Shown here piece after piece: positions 25,097 through 37,460 of a stretch of DNA of 64,000 bases. Origin of the DNA: Gnetum montanum (lineage: Eukaryota > Streptophyta > Gnetopsida > Gnetales > Gnetaceae). The position numbers and the translations under genes were made by a program. A model generated the notes under the pieces. The model saw only the letters and a program-made list of their open reading frames with translations. It searched no databases and was not told where the DNA came from. The DNA is taken from contig MNCI01002984.1 of assembly GCA_015680685.1 (NCBI GenBank), positions 462,248 through 526,247 of the forward strand, read 5' to 3'. Each line of letters opens with the position of its first letter. The first letter of the stretch is position 1.

Positions 25097-28000
25097 TTAG
25101 CATAGGTGGCCATCTCCCCCATGACTGAGTTGTAAGGGAGAGATCTGAAATAGTGAGTGCCTATTTGAATTTCTAAGAAGTGCCCAACTTCTCCCAATTG
25201 ATGATCTTAAGTTGAGGGGTGGAAGTTGGCGACGCTCACATTCCAATGTGTCTATGCCACAGTTGTTGGCACAAGTTTCCTTAGTTTGTTCCATGCATAT
25301 TTGTTTGCCCCTATGAGAAGCTGTCAACCACGGGGTGTCTACTACTTCTTGTGTGGTTGCTACATACAGGCATCTTTGTTGCAGAGTTTCCTGGGCACAC
25401 CTGTTACATGAAGAAATTTCCTCCATGTCATCACCCAATGAATCACTGTATGTGATGCATGGAACTATCCTCTTCTCGATCTTTCCACATATGTTTATCT
25501 TAGAGATTTTCAAGGAAAGATCGCAGATCCTAAGGCATGCATCTACTGTGCTTAACCATGCCCTTCCCATTATAATTGAGAAGTCCCCTTCGTTGTTGTT
25601 CACTTCAATCACCAGAAAGTCAGCTGGGTAGGACCAACCACACATAGTGGTAATAACATCCTCCACCAATCCTAAGGGAATGGTGATGGACTAGTCCGCC
25701 AGCTCTAGTTGGATGTCACTCTTCTTAAGTTGTGGCAGGTTCCAAGGATGATACATCTTTTGCGAAATTAAGTTGACTCCAGAACCTGAGTCAAGAAGAG
25801 CCCGATGTGGTGCATTTCCAGCGATCTGTAAATAAATAAAGGGACTCTCAGGGACAGTTAGTTTCCTGGAAAGGTGGCCTACCTTGATCCAGTTAGTTAC
25901 GGTATGTGTTAACATAACCGTATGCATTACGCCCTTTTGGACTGAAGGGTTCTCCGAAGCATTAGTGGTTAGAGGCCTATACATGTACCCATCCGCTTGT
26001 TGTTGTGAGAGTTTTTCTGGGCTCCTAGTCCTGAAAAAGGGTCTCTTCTTTGTACAGTTGTCGTCAGAACTAGCACCCGGTTGGATATTTACATGCTGAA
26101 TATTTACAGCTCTCGCGGTGTTACGTTGCTGTGGTTGAGTAGGTAATTCCCCTTGCATTGTTGGAATAGGTTGTATGGGAACTACAGGTGGAAGAGGTGC
26201 GGGTGGAGTTAGAGGATGGATTGAATGTGAGATGTCTCCCGGAGGAGAAGGAGTCCTTCTGAAGTACTCCCGAGCTTGGTAGTGACGTTGGGGGGTAGTG
26301 TGACCCATATAGTCACCTGGAGAAATTAGCTACTGCACATAATAACCGTAAGGATCAGGCTGCTGGTAAGGGTATTGATGTGTTGGCGGTGGCATCCCCC
26401 ATGACTGTGGGTATTGCCACTGTTGATGTTGTCCAATAGGCTGTGGAGGCATTCCACTTGGATAATATGTTAAGGGTTGGTGGAACTATCTTGGGTTACC
26501 TTGTGGATAAGGTAACCTTTGGGGTGTTTGCCATTGATTAAGTCTTGGATTTAATACATACACCCCAGACTCCTGCAGATGTGAGATAATTAGGAAACAT
26601 CCCTTAGGATGGTCATAGTAGTAGACCTCACATCCACTATCATTGTCTGAATCAGAATTTACAGCCTCATCGGAGATAGGAATTTTCCCCTTACCCTTGT
26701 TATGTGCAGGGCTTAAGTTTCTCCACTTGGTTTTGCCTTTGTCACTACCTTGTTCTACCTTAGACACTTCTACAATTTTTAGGACTGTTTCTATTCTTGA
26801 GTTTAGGAATCCCACATTTGATCTACCTTAGCCGATACCTCAATTGTTACCTTTTGGATCGGTAAGGTTTTCCGGTTCATCAACTCTTCGAGTGGTGACT
26901 CATCCTCCTCATCACAGAATTTCACTCCCTTCTTGCGAAGGGAGGGATCGCGGTTGTATTCTTCTGCACTTTCCCTCTTACGTAGCTCTCCCTCTTCTTA
27001 CGCTACTTATTCCAAAAAACTTTCAACTTCATGGGCTCTTAGTTGGGAAAGTCTCCCTTGGGCGTAAGTCCCAAGAGTTCCTCTCGTTTCATTCCTTAGC
27101 CCATCTACGATGTGGCGAAGTTGATCCCGTTTAGCGTACCCATGGCCCGGGCAACAATGTAGCAGTGTATAGTAATGGGCCCTGGCAGCATCCAAGGGTT
27201 CATAAGCACCTCGTTTCCAGCCTTGGATCTGCTTACGCAAGTTGGACACTTTGGAGTACGTTTGATATTTGTTGTTGAACAGTTCAAGCATCGTACTCCA
27301 CCTCCTGATGGTTTCTGGTTCTAAGGACCGGTACCAGCTTTCTGCTTCTTTGATGAGTGTCCTTGGGAACAACTTGAGCTTCTGTCACTCATTATCTATA
27401 TTTTGCAAGGCACAGGCATCGTGGAATGCCTGTAAATGATGTTGAGGATCAGTGTTATATCCCCCTTCAAAACGTGGAATATTATTTATGTCCAAACGCT
27501 TGATCCTGCTATCCTTTAAGTGCCTTGTGGGGATCCTAATAGCCTCTATGATGTCTAGCATGCTTCGAGCTGCGAGTAGGGGTTCATCATGATCATCTCT
27601 ATCATGACATCTATGATGTCTTCGTGGTGGTTCCCTACTCTCCCTACGTCCTTGCCCTTGTCCTAACTCCTCTCGACCTTCCTGTCGAGGTCTTTCATCT
27701 TCCTTACTTTTACCCTCTCCATTATGCTCACGATGGTTGCGCCCAGATGTGGAAGGAGAGTGTGAATGGTGAGATGAAGGAGAAGAGGAAGGGGATCCAT
27801 CACCATGGCGATGTTTCTTACCTTCTCTTCGGCTGCTTCGGCCCCGATCGTTGTAACGATCTAAGTGTCCGTCCTTAGTGTGAGTGGTTGTTCCTGCCGT
27901 GAACAGTTGGTGCTCACGGGGATCAGAGCCTGTAGCATGTACAGTTGATCGAAGGCCCTGATGCCTAACCTCTTCACCATTGTGAGGAGGAGGAACATCA

Positions 28001-28440
28001 TTTTCTAAGAAACCCATTGTGAGGGGTTCCTCATCTCCTATTTCACTAAGGACATGGGGGACCTTGCCCTTCAACAATGAATGTTGGCTCTCCTGCCTTT
28101 CATCCCTCATACGTTACAAAGAGGTGGGATGATAATCCCTTATATGATATCTTCCAGCAACGTATTCAGCAAATAAGTCCTGCATGTCAATCTGTGCCAA
28201 TCCACAGAAAAGCATGTTCAGAACAGATTGATCTGGTGGTAAAACTATATTACCAAACAAATCTCTCCAGCGCAACTGTTCATCCTGATGGAGAGTAAAA
28301 GTGTAATCAGGGATATACTCATCGAGATGAGTATAAGTTATCGTATACTGTTTAGGACATGGCTGGTCTAGGTTATGCATATCATGCTGACTATCTTCTG
28401 TGTTGTCCTTAGGTGAGTTGATCTTGTGAGAAGAAGCCAT
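25097..28440 (-). pseudogene. gag-protease polyprotein of element C
   Basis: It runs from the ATG at 28440 to the TAA at 25097-25099. Codons up to about 27007 share one frame. A net frameshift lies between about 27007 and 26815, after which one frame holds to the end. Open stretches cover the N-terminal region (28440-28114), the charged linker and start of the capsid domain (28110-27385), the rest of the Retrotrans_gag-like domain (27372-27007, SWYRSLEP to AQGRLSQL), the knuckle relic (C-x2-Y, 26600 region), the P/Q-rich part and a retropepsin with ALLDSGSGVNLIS (active-site codons 25784-25792) and IIMGRAWL. The last 110 residues after the protease are unrecognised. A TAG interrupts the protease just after LELAD. 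There is no reverse transcriptase. Confidence 0.87.
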
Positions 28441-28563
28441 TCTAATGGTGTGCTGCTTACCATTATTTGTGTTCTTAATTAACTGATTAACCTGAAGGTT
28501 TGTTAAAGCTCACAACGATGTGAGTGATATCCCTTATGTTCTAATTGGCGTAAAAACACTTAG

Positions 28564-28582
28564 TCCCCTACAACAGCGCCAA
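28564..28582 (-). other. tRNA-Asp primer binding site of element C
   Basis: The minus strand reads TTGGCGCTGTTGTAGGGGA beside the 5' LTR. It retains the GGCGC of the tRNA-Asp complement. Confidence 0.83.
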
Positions 28583-29574
28583 TGATGAGTGGCGAGGTAC
28601 CCCTACACTCAACCATACGAAATGAGCATAGCACACGTGATCTGGTCAAACTCCATAGACTAAATGCCTAAACGCCACAATGAACACTTGGGGTTAATCG
28701 TTTGTTCTCTTCCCAGACTTACTTGTTGTTGTCACAGTGTATGGTTAAGTAAGTCCAAGGTATATGATTTTTTTGGTATTTTACAGTTTTCTCCTATGCT
28801 AAGAGGTAAAGGGTTGAGAAACTAAAGCTAGTTCTAACTACAGCACTAAGTCCTAGCGTCAGCATCCGTTCCCACTTGCCGTACACACCCTAAACTGTGC
28901 AACGGTGGCTACCAAATGCTAATTGTTACTGGGATTACCACACGTAATGCACGTGCTCGAAGCGGTCATACTAAGGCACTTAACTAACCTAAGTGTAACA
29001 AGTAGTCGATTCCTTGACTAGCCGTACACATTTGTAGATGCTCGTAATCAAGTCATACTTGTCCCATGTTCTAGGAAGAAAGGGTGAGAGAATCTACTCG
29101 CGATGAGTAGCTGATTCCTTGGCTAGCCGTACACGTTTGCCAACGCTCGTAACCAAGTCGTACTCATGCCGTGTTACTAGGAAAGCAGTAAATAACATTA
29201 ATTAAACCTATCCATGCACTGCAAGGTTTATCCGCAAAGCTCGTCTTTATTACCATACACAACTTGCATTCAGGTACAAAGCTGCTCGAATAAAGAACCG
29301 TTCACTTGGGGGACTCCTACTGTGGGCACATGGAAAATATTCTATCTCTGGGGTGATCAATCCACCAGAGCTTCACTACTTTACGCCTAGGATTACAAAT
29401 GAAGGGAGTGCTGTCTCTTATTTATAGATTTGGAGGCGGACCGCAATATCGCGTACGCGATATCGCAGGAAACGATGCGATATCGCGTACGCGATATCGT
29501 AGGGGGATGCGATATCGCGTCGAACGCGATATCGCGTATGCGATATTGCGGCCTGTGCAATTCGCGTCTCATCA
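28583..29574 (-). repeat. 5' LTR of element C
   Basis: A 992-bp LTR. It is longer than the 3' LTR mainly in the U3 palindrome array, which has extra units here. Confidence 0.9.
29419..29571 (-). promoter_or_regulatory. Best-preserved U3 palindrome array and TATA box (element C)
   Basis: The TATAAATA (minus strand) is at 29419-29426. From about 29443 to 29553 lie four perfect GCGATATCGC decamers plus several one-base variants, some joined through GTAC so that a 23-of-24-base palindrome results. This is the least decayed copy of the array found in every LTR of both families. Confidence 0.65.
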
Positions 29575-29579
29575 GTGAC

Positions 29580-29693
29580 CTAAGGATAACTGTCTAGGTG
29601 TCACAACTAGTCCATCTGTGGAGTTCGATAGGACCGTGTGTGAGAACGCTCGTATTTGTATGGTTGAGTGTAGGGGTACCTCACCACTCATCA
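29580..29693 (+). repeat. 3' LTR of element D, right part
   Basis: The last 114 bp of D's LTR, ending CCACTCATCA. The preceding GTGAC (29575-29579) is the second copy of element C's target duplication. Confidence 0.9.
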
Positions 29694-30757
29694 ATCAAGT
29701 TGATAAAGCTCTTTTAAATCATGATAGTTACTAGTTGAGGGATAGCAAATTTGAAGAATGGAGGGAATTTATTAATAGAGAAACTATTTAATGGCCTATG
29801 ATTATATGAAGAGAACATGTGGAACATGGGTATTTAAACTTTCATAATGATTGTAACTACTAGAGGCTTCTATATAAAGCCCAAAGTAGATTTATTTTAA
29901 AGGATTAGGGGGAAAGATCAACATTGAAAAGATGGAAAAATGTAGAAGAAAATTCTTATACAATAACATTCTAAAGTGCAAATTTGATTCAACCTATTTA
30001 CTCCTATTCTAAGACTTCTTTTCATCTTCCTTACTTTATCATTGTTACTTAGCTAGTAATCAAGAGCATATTATGCCTGGTTGTCTTTCTTGAAATTGTT
30101 TAATTGCTTGTTTGAGCCAAGGGTTTAACAATTTCTGGTATTATTGGCTGATTTGGATAGCTTTATTTTCCAAAGTGCTTATTCATGTTAATAGTAGCTC
30201 ATTTCAATGTTTAATAATTTTGCAATTTAACTATTATTTCTCTTAAAATCCATTAAATATTACTCTATTTGTAATTTTTCTCATTAAATTTTCTCTAGGG
30301 AAAATTGGGTATAGATTTGTTAAATTGTACTTAAGCATTGGATGAATGGACAATTAGTTCAGGTAGCATATGATTGAGATTGCATAGACTAGGTAGCTCT
30401 GATATAGTAGTAAATTTGTTTTTCTTATGGAATAGGGTACAAAGAGTTAAATATTTTCATAAAATATGGCTAGTTGTTTTAATTCTCAATACAAAATACT
30501 ACAAAATATAAAGCTTATGTTAACCCAAAACACATTGTTTATCTATACCCAAGAGTTTATTTGGAGGTATTTGGGCCTTGGTATTTGTAGAGACTAGCAA
30601 ACACTTAAACATAAGTTTTGAAAGAACTCTTATCCTTATGATTTTCATCATAAGAAAGAGAAAAACATTAGTGTTAAAAAGAACTTTTCTGACCATTAGT
30701 TTCTTATGACAAAGGAAACATTAAAGAAACAGTGGTGATCCAACATAGTCACCAACA

Positions 30758-31165
30758 TCTAGAAATAAAGTGGAAAAGTAAGTTTTAACTACCTTTATCT
30801 TGTTTGATCATGAGAATAAGCTACATGATGAAACAAAGAGAAAGCTACAAATAATACAAACAAATCTAGAAGTTCTTTAATTTTAGTATACTAGACAATG
30901 TGACATCATAGAAAACATAGAAAAAAGAATGGAAGAGTATAAGAAGCTCAAAGAAAAAGTAAAGACATATACTTTTGAATGTAAATTATTTGTTGCTTAG
31001 TTTGTTTAAGCAAATAAAATGTTTCTAAACTTGTCATGTTTGTGAAAGGTTTTGATAATTACCAACATAGCTAACCTAGCTTGGACCATCAATGATTCAT
31101 AAATAGACATAGGGAAGTATAAGTCAATTCTCAACTACTTTTACATGTAGGATCAAGATGCCAAT
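30758..31165 (+). pseudogene. Relict I: ORF2, C-terminal part
   Basis: The continuation of 12270-13566 after insertion K. It aligns with 57104-57540 of relict II and, more loosely, with E 42940-43270, including the segment corresponding to E's WYVKAN and MFPQLP. It is full of stops. Similarity ends at about 31165. Confidence 0.6.
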
Positions 31166-34100
31166 CTACTATAGGAGCCATCTAATGGGTTAATATCATG
31201 GATATAACTTGAAAAGTAATATACAAATAAAATTATCATGATAGTATAGTGCAAAGTAGCAATATTACGTAACTCAATCCTACCATTAAGTAAAATTAAC
31301 ATTAAAGTTTAGAGATATATGGAATGATCCTTGTTATAAACTCTTCTTAGAAGAATAAGTTAATATTTTGAAATTACTAATTAATTAATTTATTACCAAA
31401 TCATTATCTACATTGTATAACTATAATATAACAACGTAATTATGAAAACAAGATATTTGATTCTATTACTAGAATAGAGAAGTAAATAATCTATATGCTA
31501 GAATGATAAAAGAAATATAGTACTTATATTACTAGAATACTAGAATAAACATAAACTTATCTTTTACAAGAGTAAGCATAGTGATAAAATGCTAAATCTT
31601 TTTCTCCAAAAATTATGTATCTCCCAAGACTCCTTACATGAATTTATACATATGCTACTGAAGCTAACAAGTAGTTCTAGTGATTACAACTGAGTTAGTT
31701 ACAATAATGGTGCCAAAAAGACATTAATAGAGATCAAACAAGAAATAAAATAATGCTCCTTCATTTGCTCACATGTCAAATTAGTTAAAGTTCATACTTT
31801 CTTCTTGCATTCATCAAAGATGTAAATAGTACCTGATTACTTTAAATGATAAGAAATAGAAATAATATAATGTATTATCACACCCCCTAGACATGTATTA
31901 TTGTCCTCAGCAATCATTTTTGAATTTGTAGCTTCTTTGAGGATTTGGCTACTAGTGCTAGTGCTACTCATTTTCCTTATTTTTTTGCTAAGTATCTTTT
32001 TTAGCTACAAAACATTCCTCTTGGTATTTGGCTAGAATATTTGTAATTTTTATAAAGTCTTCTAGATTTGGACTCAAATTAATCAAAGTATGCAAGAATT
32101 ATGTATGCTAGGATTTTTATAGTTAAAATTTTCTTTGGTTCAATGACCTTAAATTTATCAAATAGTTTTACACATCCTTTTAACTTCTTTTTTTATTACT
32201 ATCACATCATCCTCAATTTTATCAATGATTAGAGAGGCTACTGAAAACAAGCTAATCTATTTCTATATATTATCAGCTTCTAGTTTGATAGTGATAGGAT
32301 GTATGATTCTTACTATTTTTTATCAAATTCATCAATATCATTGGTTGAAATACAAGTTTTCTAGTTGTTAGGTAAGGATTCAATGATTCATTCTTGTTCC
32401 TAAATATAATCTTGATACTACATTAATTAGTTCTTTTAACATTTAATAATAGCCTCTAATTTTTCAGTTTCCTCTTCCAGTTATATATTGAATGAGAAAG
32501 ATCCAAGGTAGATAACTTTGGATGTTAATGTTTTAGAGGGTTTATTGTGTTTGAAAGGTTGCTTAGTAGTGGCAGGAAGTTGTAGAGAATGAGTAATTTT
32601 CTTTATAGAAAGTTTAGAAAGAAATTCTATACTAAATAATTATTTTATGGTGATAGTTTGATGAATAATTAACATCATTTCCATTCTAAACCCCTTTTTT
32701 GTAAGAAGGAACAGAGAAAAATGAGATATGTAGGGGCCAATGTCTCATGGGAATGTTTGATACTTTTCATTCTTGTAAATATTTTTTTTCAAAATATCAA
32801 TTACCTTATTATTGATAAAGGCATCATAAAACCATATTACACTCCACTTTGTTTTTTATTAACTAGCAATAAATTGTTCCCTACAATTCAACTAGTCATA
32901 AAAACAAAAAAATGTTTGCTTTTATCAATTTTAAATCTTCCATCAATAGTAGCCAATGTATCAAACAACTATTATGTTAATCATTTTTCATCTTAAAATG
33001 AAGATTTTTCTCGTAAATTAATCCTAGAGTCCAGGTGGATTCCTAAGAATTCCTTCAGACCTACTACGATAATGGTTACCAGTTTCCCATTAATCTTTAT
33101 TCTAAATTTATCTAACTTTGATTTTTTATCATAATGATGGTAAAATTAATTAATAGTACTTTAATCAAACCAACTAGTCACTTAGACCCATGACCAACAG
33201 CCTTGTGACTGAATCCATTTTGAAAAATTGGGTAATAGGTAAATTAGTGAGTGTCTATGCATAATCAATTGGATTAAGAATATCTATAGAAAATAAGCAA
33301 CTATTAGAATTTTTAGGTACACTAAAGCATACCTCTTTATTTTGGTAAAAGCAATCATTCTACTTGCACTATAATACTAATTTTACTCTAGTTCCAAACA
33401 TTATCACTATTTTGAAAAGTACAAAAAAACTTCATTTAGTAAAGATGAATGGACTTAAAAATGTAATTAAAAATAAAAATTCAATTGAACCAACCAACCA
33501 ATAACCAATCCTATTCTGCCCCCATTCTTATTTCTTACTACATAAGCAAAATAAATGATAAAGTGTACCTTTAAACTAGAATTCTTGTTTAGCTACCATT
33601 CTATGGACAAAAAAATGAGTTAATACATTTGAATATTATGTTTAATAAAATTACAATCAAAATTCTACTTATAGGATAAATAGGGGGAGGAATTAAGGAA
33701 ATATCAAGAGGATTCAATGGGATCTCAAGATTGCTTCTGAATGACTCAATCCTAATCTTTTTAAGGTTTGAGAGGCTCTTGAGAAGGTTCAAGAAGGTCT
33801 TGATAGGATTAAACAAGATCATGATAGTATTTAAAAGGATCTTGATAGGGTTGAGGGGGTCTCAAGTACTAGGGTTAGAATGTATAAATTAAAGAGTAGA
33901 GAACATGAAGTGTCATTTTCAATAGTTATCATTATATAGAATGGGACATGTGGCATAATGAATAGGAATTTTTTATATAAGTTGGATGAAGTTATTAGAC
34001 TTCTTGAGATATCTTTGAGTATCTAGAGGAGAATCCATAGGAGTCTCAAAAGAATTTTAATATCCCAAAAATATTTTAACTTAATTATGAATGGGGGTAG

Positions 34101-34378
34101 AATTAGAAATTGACACATGTTCAAGTTTGTTACAGTATATAGGTTGATGGGCTTAAACCTATGTGTATTATTAGTTTTAACAATTAGCGAGAGTGAAGTC
34201 AAGCTTGAGGTATTTTTGAGGTTCTTTTAAGGTGGGTTTGAGATCCTAGATGAGTCCTATAAGGGCCTTGAGAAGGGTGTCAATGTTTCTCAAGAGGTTC
34301 TCAAGGATTACAAGTTTATATCCTTGAGGTTATCTTGAGATGGTTTTGAGATCCTAGATGAGTCCTATAAGGGCCTTG
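31166..34378. other. No recognisable gene
   Basis: AT-rich DNA. A plus-strand frame of 91 codons at 32721-32996 has no recognisable motif. From about 33650 the sequence becomes a loose repeat of GAGGTTCT, GATCTTGA and CTCAAG pieces, with two identical 36-bp copies (34240-34275 and 34348-34383) 108 bp apart. Element E inserted at the end of the second. Confidence 0.45.
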
Positions 34379-34383
34379 AGAAG

Positions 34384-35330
34384 TGATGGGATGCGATATT
34401 GCATAATCCGCGATATCGGGTACACGATATCGCATCAGTCACGATATCGCATCCCCCACGATATCGTGTCTTCTCTGTGATATCGCGTACGAGATATCGC
34501 AATCTGCCGCAATGTCTATAAATAAGAAGCGGCTCTCCCTTGTTCATCATTAGTTTTTAGTTAGGAGTTAGAAGTAGCGAAGCTCTGGTAGTTTGGCCAC
34601 TCTAGAGATAGTTATTTTCTCGTGTCTGCCCGTAGTGTGGTGAATGTAATTGTACGGCATCCTTTATTCAAGTGTGACGTACTTGGACACGCACATGACC
34701 GACAATAAAGATCAAGATTACTTCATCATTGCAGCAATCACTTTGTTTATTTAATTATTTTAATGTAAAATGAGTACAACTTGATTACGAGCATCTTTGT
34801 GTGACTACTTGGTAACCCAGTGGCATACCTAGGGTCTACGCTTAGTAATCCCAGTGGTAGTCGTGCACCAAGATGTGTACGGTTAGTCAAGGAATCGATT
34901 GCTCATTGCACTTAGGCTATTAACGCGGTATGAGTACGACTTGATTATGAGCATTAAGTGTGACTACTTGGTAATCCTAGTGGTAGTCGTGCACAAGGTC
35001 CAAGATGTGTATGGTTGATCAAGGAATCGGTTGATCATCACACTTAGGCTAGATTAGATTCTCTTACCTTTCTCCTCCTAGCTTAGCTTAGTTAATATTA
35101 TCTTCCACTACCTTCAGAAGTAGCATTAGAATTAGGAACATATCATACACCTCATCTAGACTAAACCATACGTGACAAATATAATACTAGTCCATGTGGG
35201 AAGACAACGAACTGCAACCTAAGGATAACTATCTAGGTGCCACAACTAGTCCATCTACGGAGTTCGACCGGATCGCGCATGCTATGCTTGTTTCGTATGG
35301 TTGAGTGTAGGGGTACCTCACCACTCATCA
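34384..35330 (+). repeat. 5' LTR of element E
   Basis: A 947-bp LTR from TGATGGGATG to CTCATCA. A segment of about 155 bp from GAGTACRACTTGATTA to CACTTAGGCTA occurs twice in tandem (about 34768-34919 and 34927-35050). Confidence 0.9.
34390..34524 (+). promoter_or_regulatory. U3 palindrome array and TATA box of element E
   Basis: About six CGATATCG-type palindromes and variants precede TATAAATA at 34517-34524, followed 20 bases later by CATCATT, a likely start-site region. Confidence 0.62.
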
Positions 35331-35349
35331 TTGGCACCGCTGTCGAGGA
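35331..35349 (+). other. tRNA-Asp primer binding site of element E
   Basis: TTGGCACCGCTGTCGAGGA directly after the LTR. A diverged match to the tRNA-Asp complement at the expected place. Confidence 0.8.
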
Positions 35350-35474
35350 GGGTGCTAGTTATCTAGATTAGTTATATCATACAAGGTCGCTATAAAGAAC
35401 TTAACGATACATCTCTTAGAAAGAAGAAATAATTATTAAAAGTCACACCTAAATTCACACACATTTTCACATCA

Positions 35475-37460
35475 ATGTCTCCCCTACAAGATAATAATAA
35501 TGCCACACTTAGTGAGGAAGTTCATTGGAGAACCAATGAACTATATGACAATGAAGATTGGAGTATACAACCGGAAGTAGGAGTTTCTTATAAACATGAA
35601 CAAAAATAGCGTCATCGCAACACATGAAATCCTAACTTACAAGATGACGATGAACCCCCACTAGCCACTACAAGCTTAACACAAATACAAGAGGCCGTTC
35701 GAATCTCATGTAGGCATCGTAAAAAGAGTCGTCTACCCAGGCTTGATTCAAACAACTTTCCAAAATTTTTAGAAGGCTATGACTTAGATCCGCATCAACA
35801 TTTATTAGCCTTCTACGATGCCTGCACATGGAATAACATTGATAATAGTTAGCAAAAACTTAAGCTCTTTCCTATGACACTCGTTGACCAAGCTAAAGTA
35901 TGGTATAGATCGTTAAAACCAAATTCAATACGATGCTGGTCAACAATGGTAGAGGTCTTTAATGAAAAATATCAAACCTACACAAGAGTGTCAACCTTGA
36001 GGAAACAAATCCAAGGATGGAAACAGGCACAACATGAACCCTTGGACATGGCCTTAGAAAGACATTATTCACTGTTAAATAACTATCTAGGCCATGGGTT
36101 TTTTGAGGAAAGGCTAATGTACCATATCATTGATGGGCTATGTAATGAAACAAGAGAGACCTTAGGAACATATGCACAAGGTCAACTATATGAACTACGA
36201 AGCCATAAAATCCAAGAGCTTATTAAGTGGGTAGCAAAAGAAGAAGGAGAATTAGCTAGATGGGAGAGTGTTGAAAAACATCAACGAGACCAAAATCTTA
36301 ACTTAACAAAGGTCTCTAATCATAACAAGGAGAAATCAACAAATCTCAAGGTGGAAACATCATCTTTGCCAAGACAACAATCATTAGAAGAAGCTAAGGC
36401 AAAGATCAATAAGATGTTGGAATGGATGTATCAAAACTGTGGAGAATATATCAACACCATTGGAGATAGAGTTTTGACAACCCAAGAAGTAGGACAAAAT
36501 AGTAGACATTCAAAAAATAAAAATAAAGGAAATAAGTGCTCAACTGCCAATTCTATGGATGAATGCAGCCTATGCCTATACGATCACCCCAAGGGTCAAT
36601 GCCCAATATTGTTACATTTACATGAGCATTGGGGAAACACATTACATCCAAAGTTCGTACAGAGATACTATGTTCAATCACAGTGGCAACAATCCCAGTC
36701 GTGGGGGAGACCATCCTTAGATTGGAGGCACCCTTCATATTTTCCAAACTCGAATACTTATCATGTTCAACATCCTATTTCTCCATTTGGGCCAACGTAC
36801 TCTATCTCACCACAATATCATTCTCCACAAGACTATCAGCCCATACCTTCAACACAACCACCACCTTGTGCACCTTACATCCCTCCCAACTTTCAAAATT
36901 CTCATCCTTTCCCTCCTTCCACAATTCCGCCAACTATTCCTAAGGTGTTTGTACCATAGCAACAACCCACGAACAATGCTTGTGCTACTACTACTAACAA
37001 CAGTGAAAAGCCTCCTCAACATCAAAGGTGTCCTTTCTTTAAACACAGCCGTAAGAAGGGACAACATACTTCAGAGGCCACTGCATCTTCCAACCTAGCA
37101 CAAGTTCCACACTGTGGTGCACCTTTATCTTCGAACTCAACGTCTCATGTAACTTCATCAGGGCCACCAACTAACACTCCAACAACAATACAGCCCAATG
37201 AACACAACCATGGGAGGCATCATCCTAATCCTTGCATACCATCTAATGGTCACCAACATCATAGTGGATCAACTCGTTATCCAATCACTACATCGTATAA
37301 AGTGCCCCACTATGCTTATTACAATCAAGTGTGTGAACCCCAATGGGATAAGTATAGACAGGTTTCAATACTTCCAACATGCAAGGACCCTTATCTTTCA
37401 TTTATTAATCCTTGCCATCCTCAACTGATTAGTTATGGGGGATATCCCCCATTTTACTAA
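35475..37460 (+). pseudogene. gag of element E, four point stops
   Basis: A 662-codon frame from ATG 35475 (MSPLQDNNN) to TAA 37458-37460, collinear with D without any indel. Stops are at about 35607, 35628, 35850 and 36957. The second is shared with D, so it predates both copies or is a shared hot spot. From 35874 to 36959 the frame is open for 361 codons: Retrotrans_gag-like domain, lysine-rich linker, zinc knuckle C-x2-C-x3-H-x4-C at residues 364-376 (CSLCLYDHPKGQC), HLHEHWG, then a P/Q-rich tail. The tail after 36957 ends YGGYPPFY. It would form the particle and bind RNA. Confidence 0.88.

Larger units (their letters stand above)
22349..29574 (-). mobile_element. Element C: family M retrotransposon nested in D's 3' LTR
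   Basis: A complete minus-strand element flanked by a perfect 5-bp duplication GTGAC (22344-22348 and 29575-29579). 5' LTR 28583-29574, primer site 28564-28582, gag-protease 28440-25097, 3' region with a run of N, polypurine tract 23309-23321 and 3' LTR 22349-23308. It has no pol domains. It inserted after D, so family M was active later than this P copy. Confidence 0.93.
16055..29693 (+). mobile_element. Element D: family P retrotransposon, interrupted by element C
   Basis: LTR 16055-16891, primer site, gag 17032-19017, spacer, ORF2 remnant 20868-21464, polypurine tract 21620-21632, and a 3' LTR split into 21633-22348 and 29580-29693 by element C. The flanks ATCAG (16050-16054) and ATCAA (29694-29698) look like a 5-bp duplication with one change. 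There are no pol domains. Without the insert it is about 6.4 kb, shorter than E because of internal deletions in ORF2 and the absence of E's inner solo LTR. Confidence 0.88.
13567..30757 (+). mobile_element. K: probable 3.5-kb solo LTR, itself interrupted by element D
   Basis: Its ends are TGTTCTTACATT at 13567 and ACCAACA at 30757, flanked by CCTAG (13562-13566) and TCTAG (30758-30762), a near-perfect 5-bp duplication. Removing it rejoins the relict ORF2 in register with relict II. Without element D the insert is about 3.5 kb, with no coding frame, TG...CA ends and a TATATAAA at 29871-29878, which fits a solo LTR of a large retrotransposon better than a whole element. I saw no terminal direct repeats. 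A different insertion type cannot be excluded. Confidence 0.55.

Noticed and set aside
24588-25197. Long frames across 24588-25197 on both strands
   Set aside because: They consist almost entirely of the N gap.
36553-37098. Several out-of-frame readings across the gag tail of element E and its counterpart in D
   Set aside because: They are shadows of the P/Q-rich gag frame, which is collinear in D and E.
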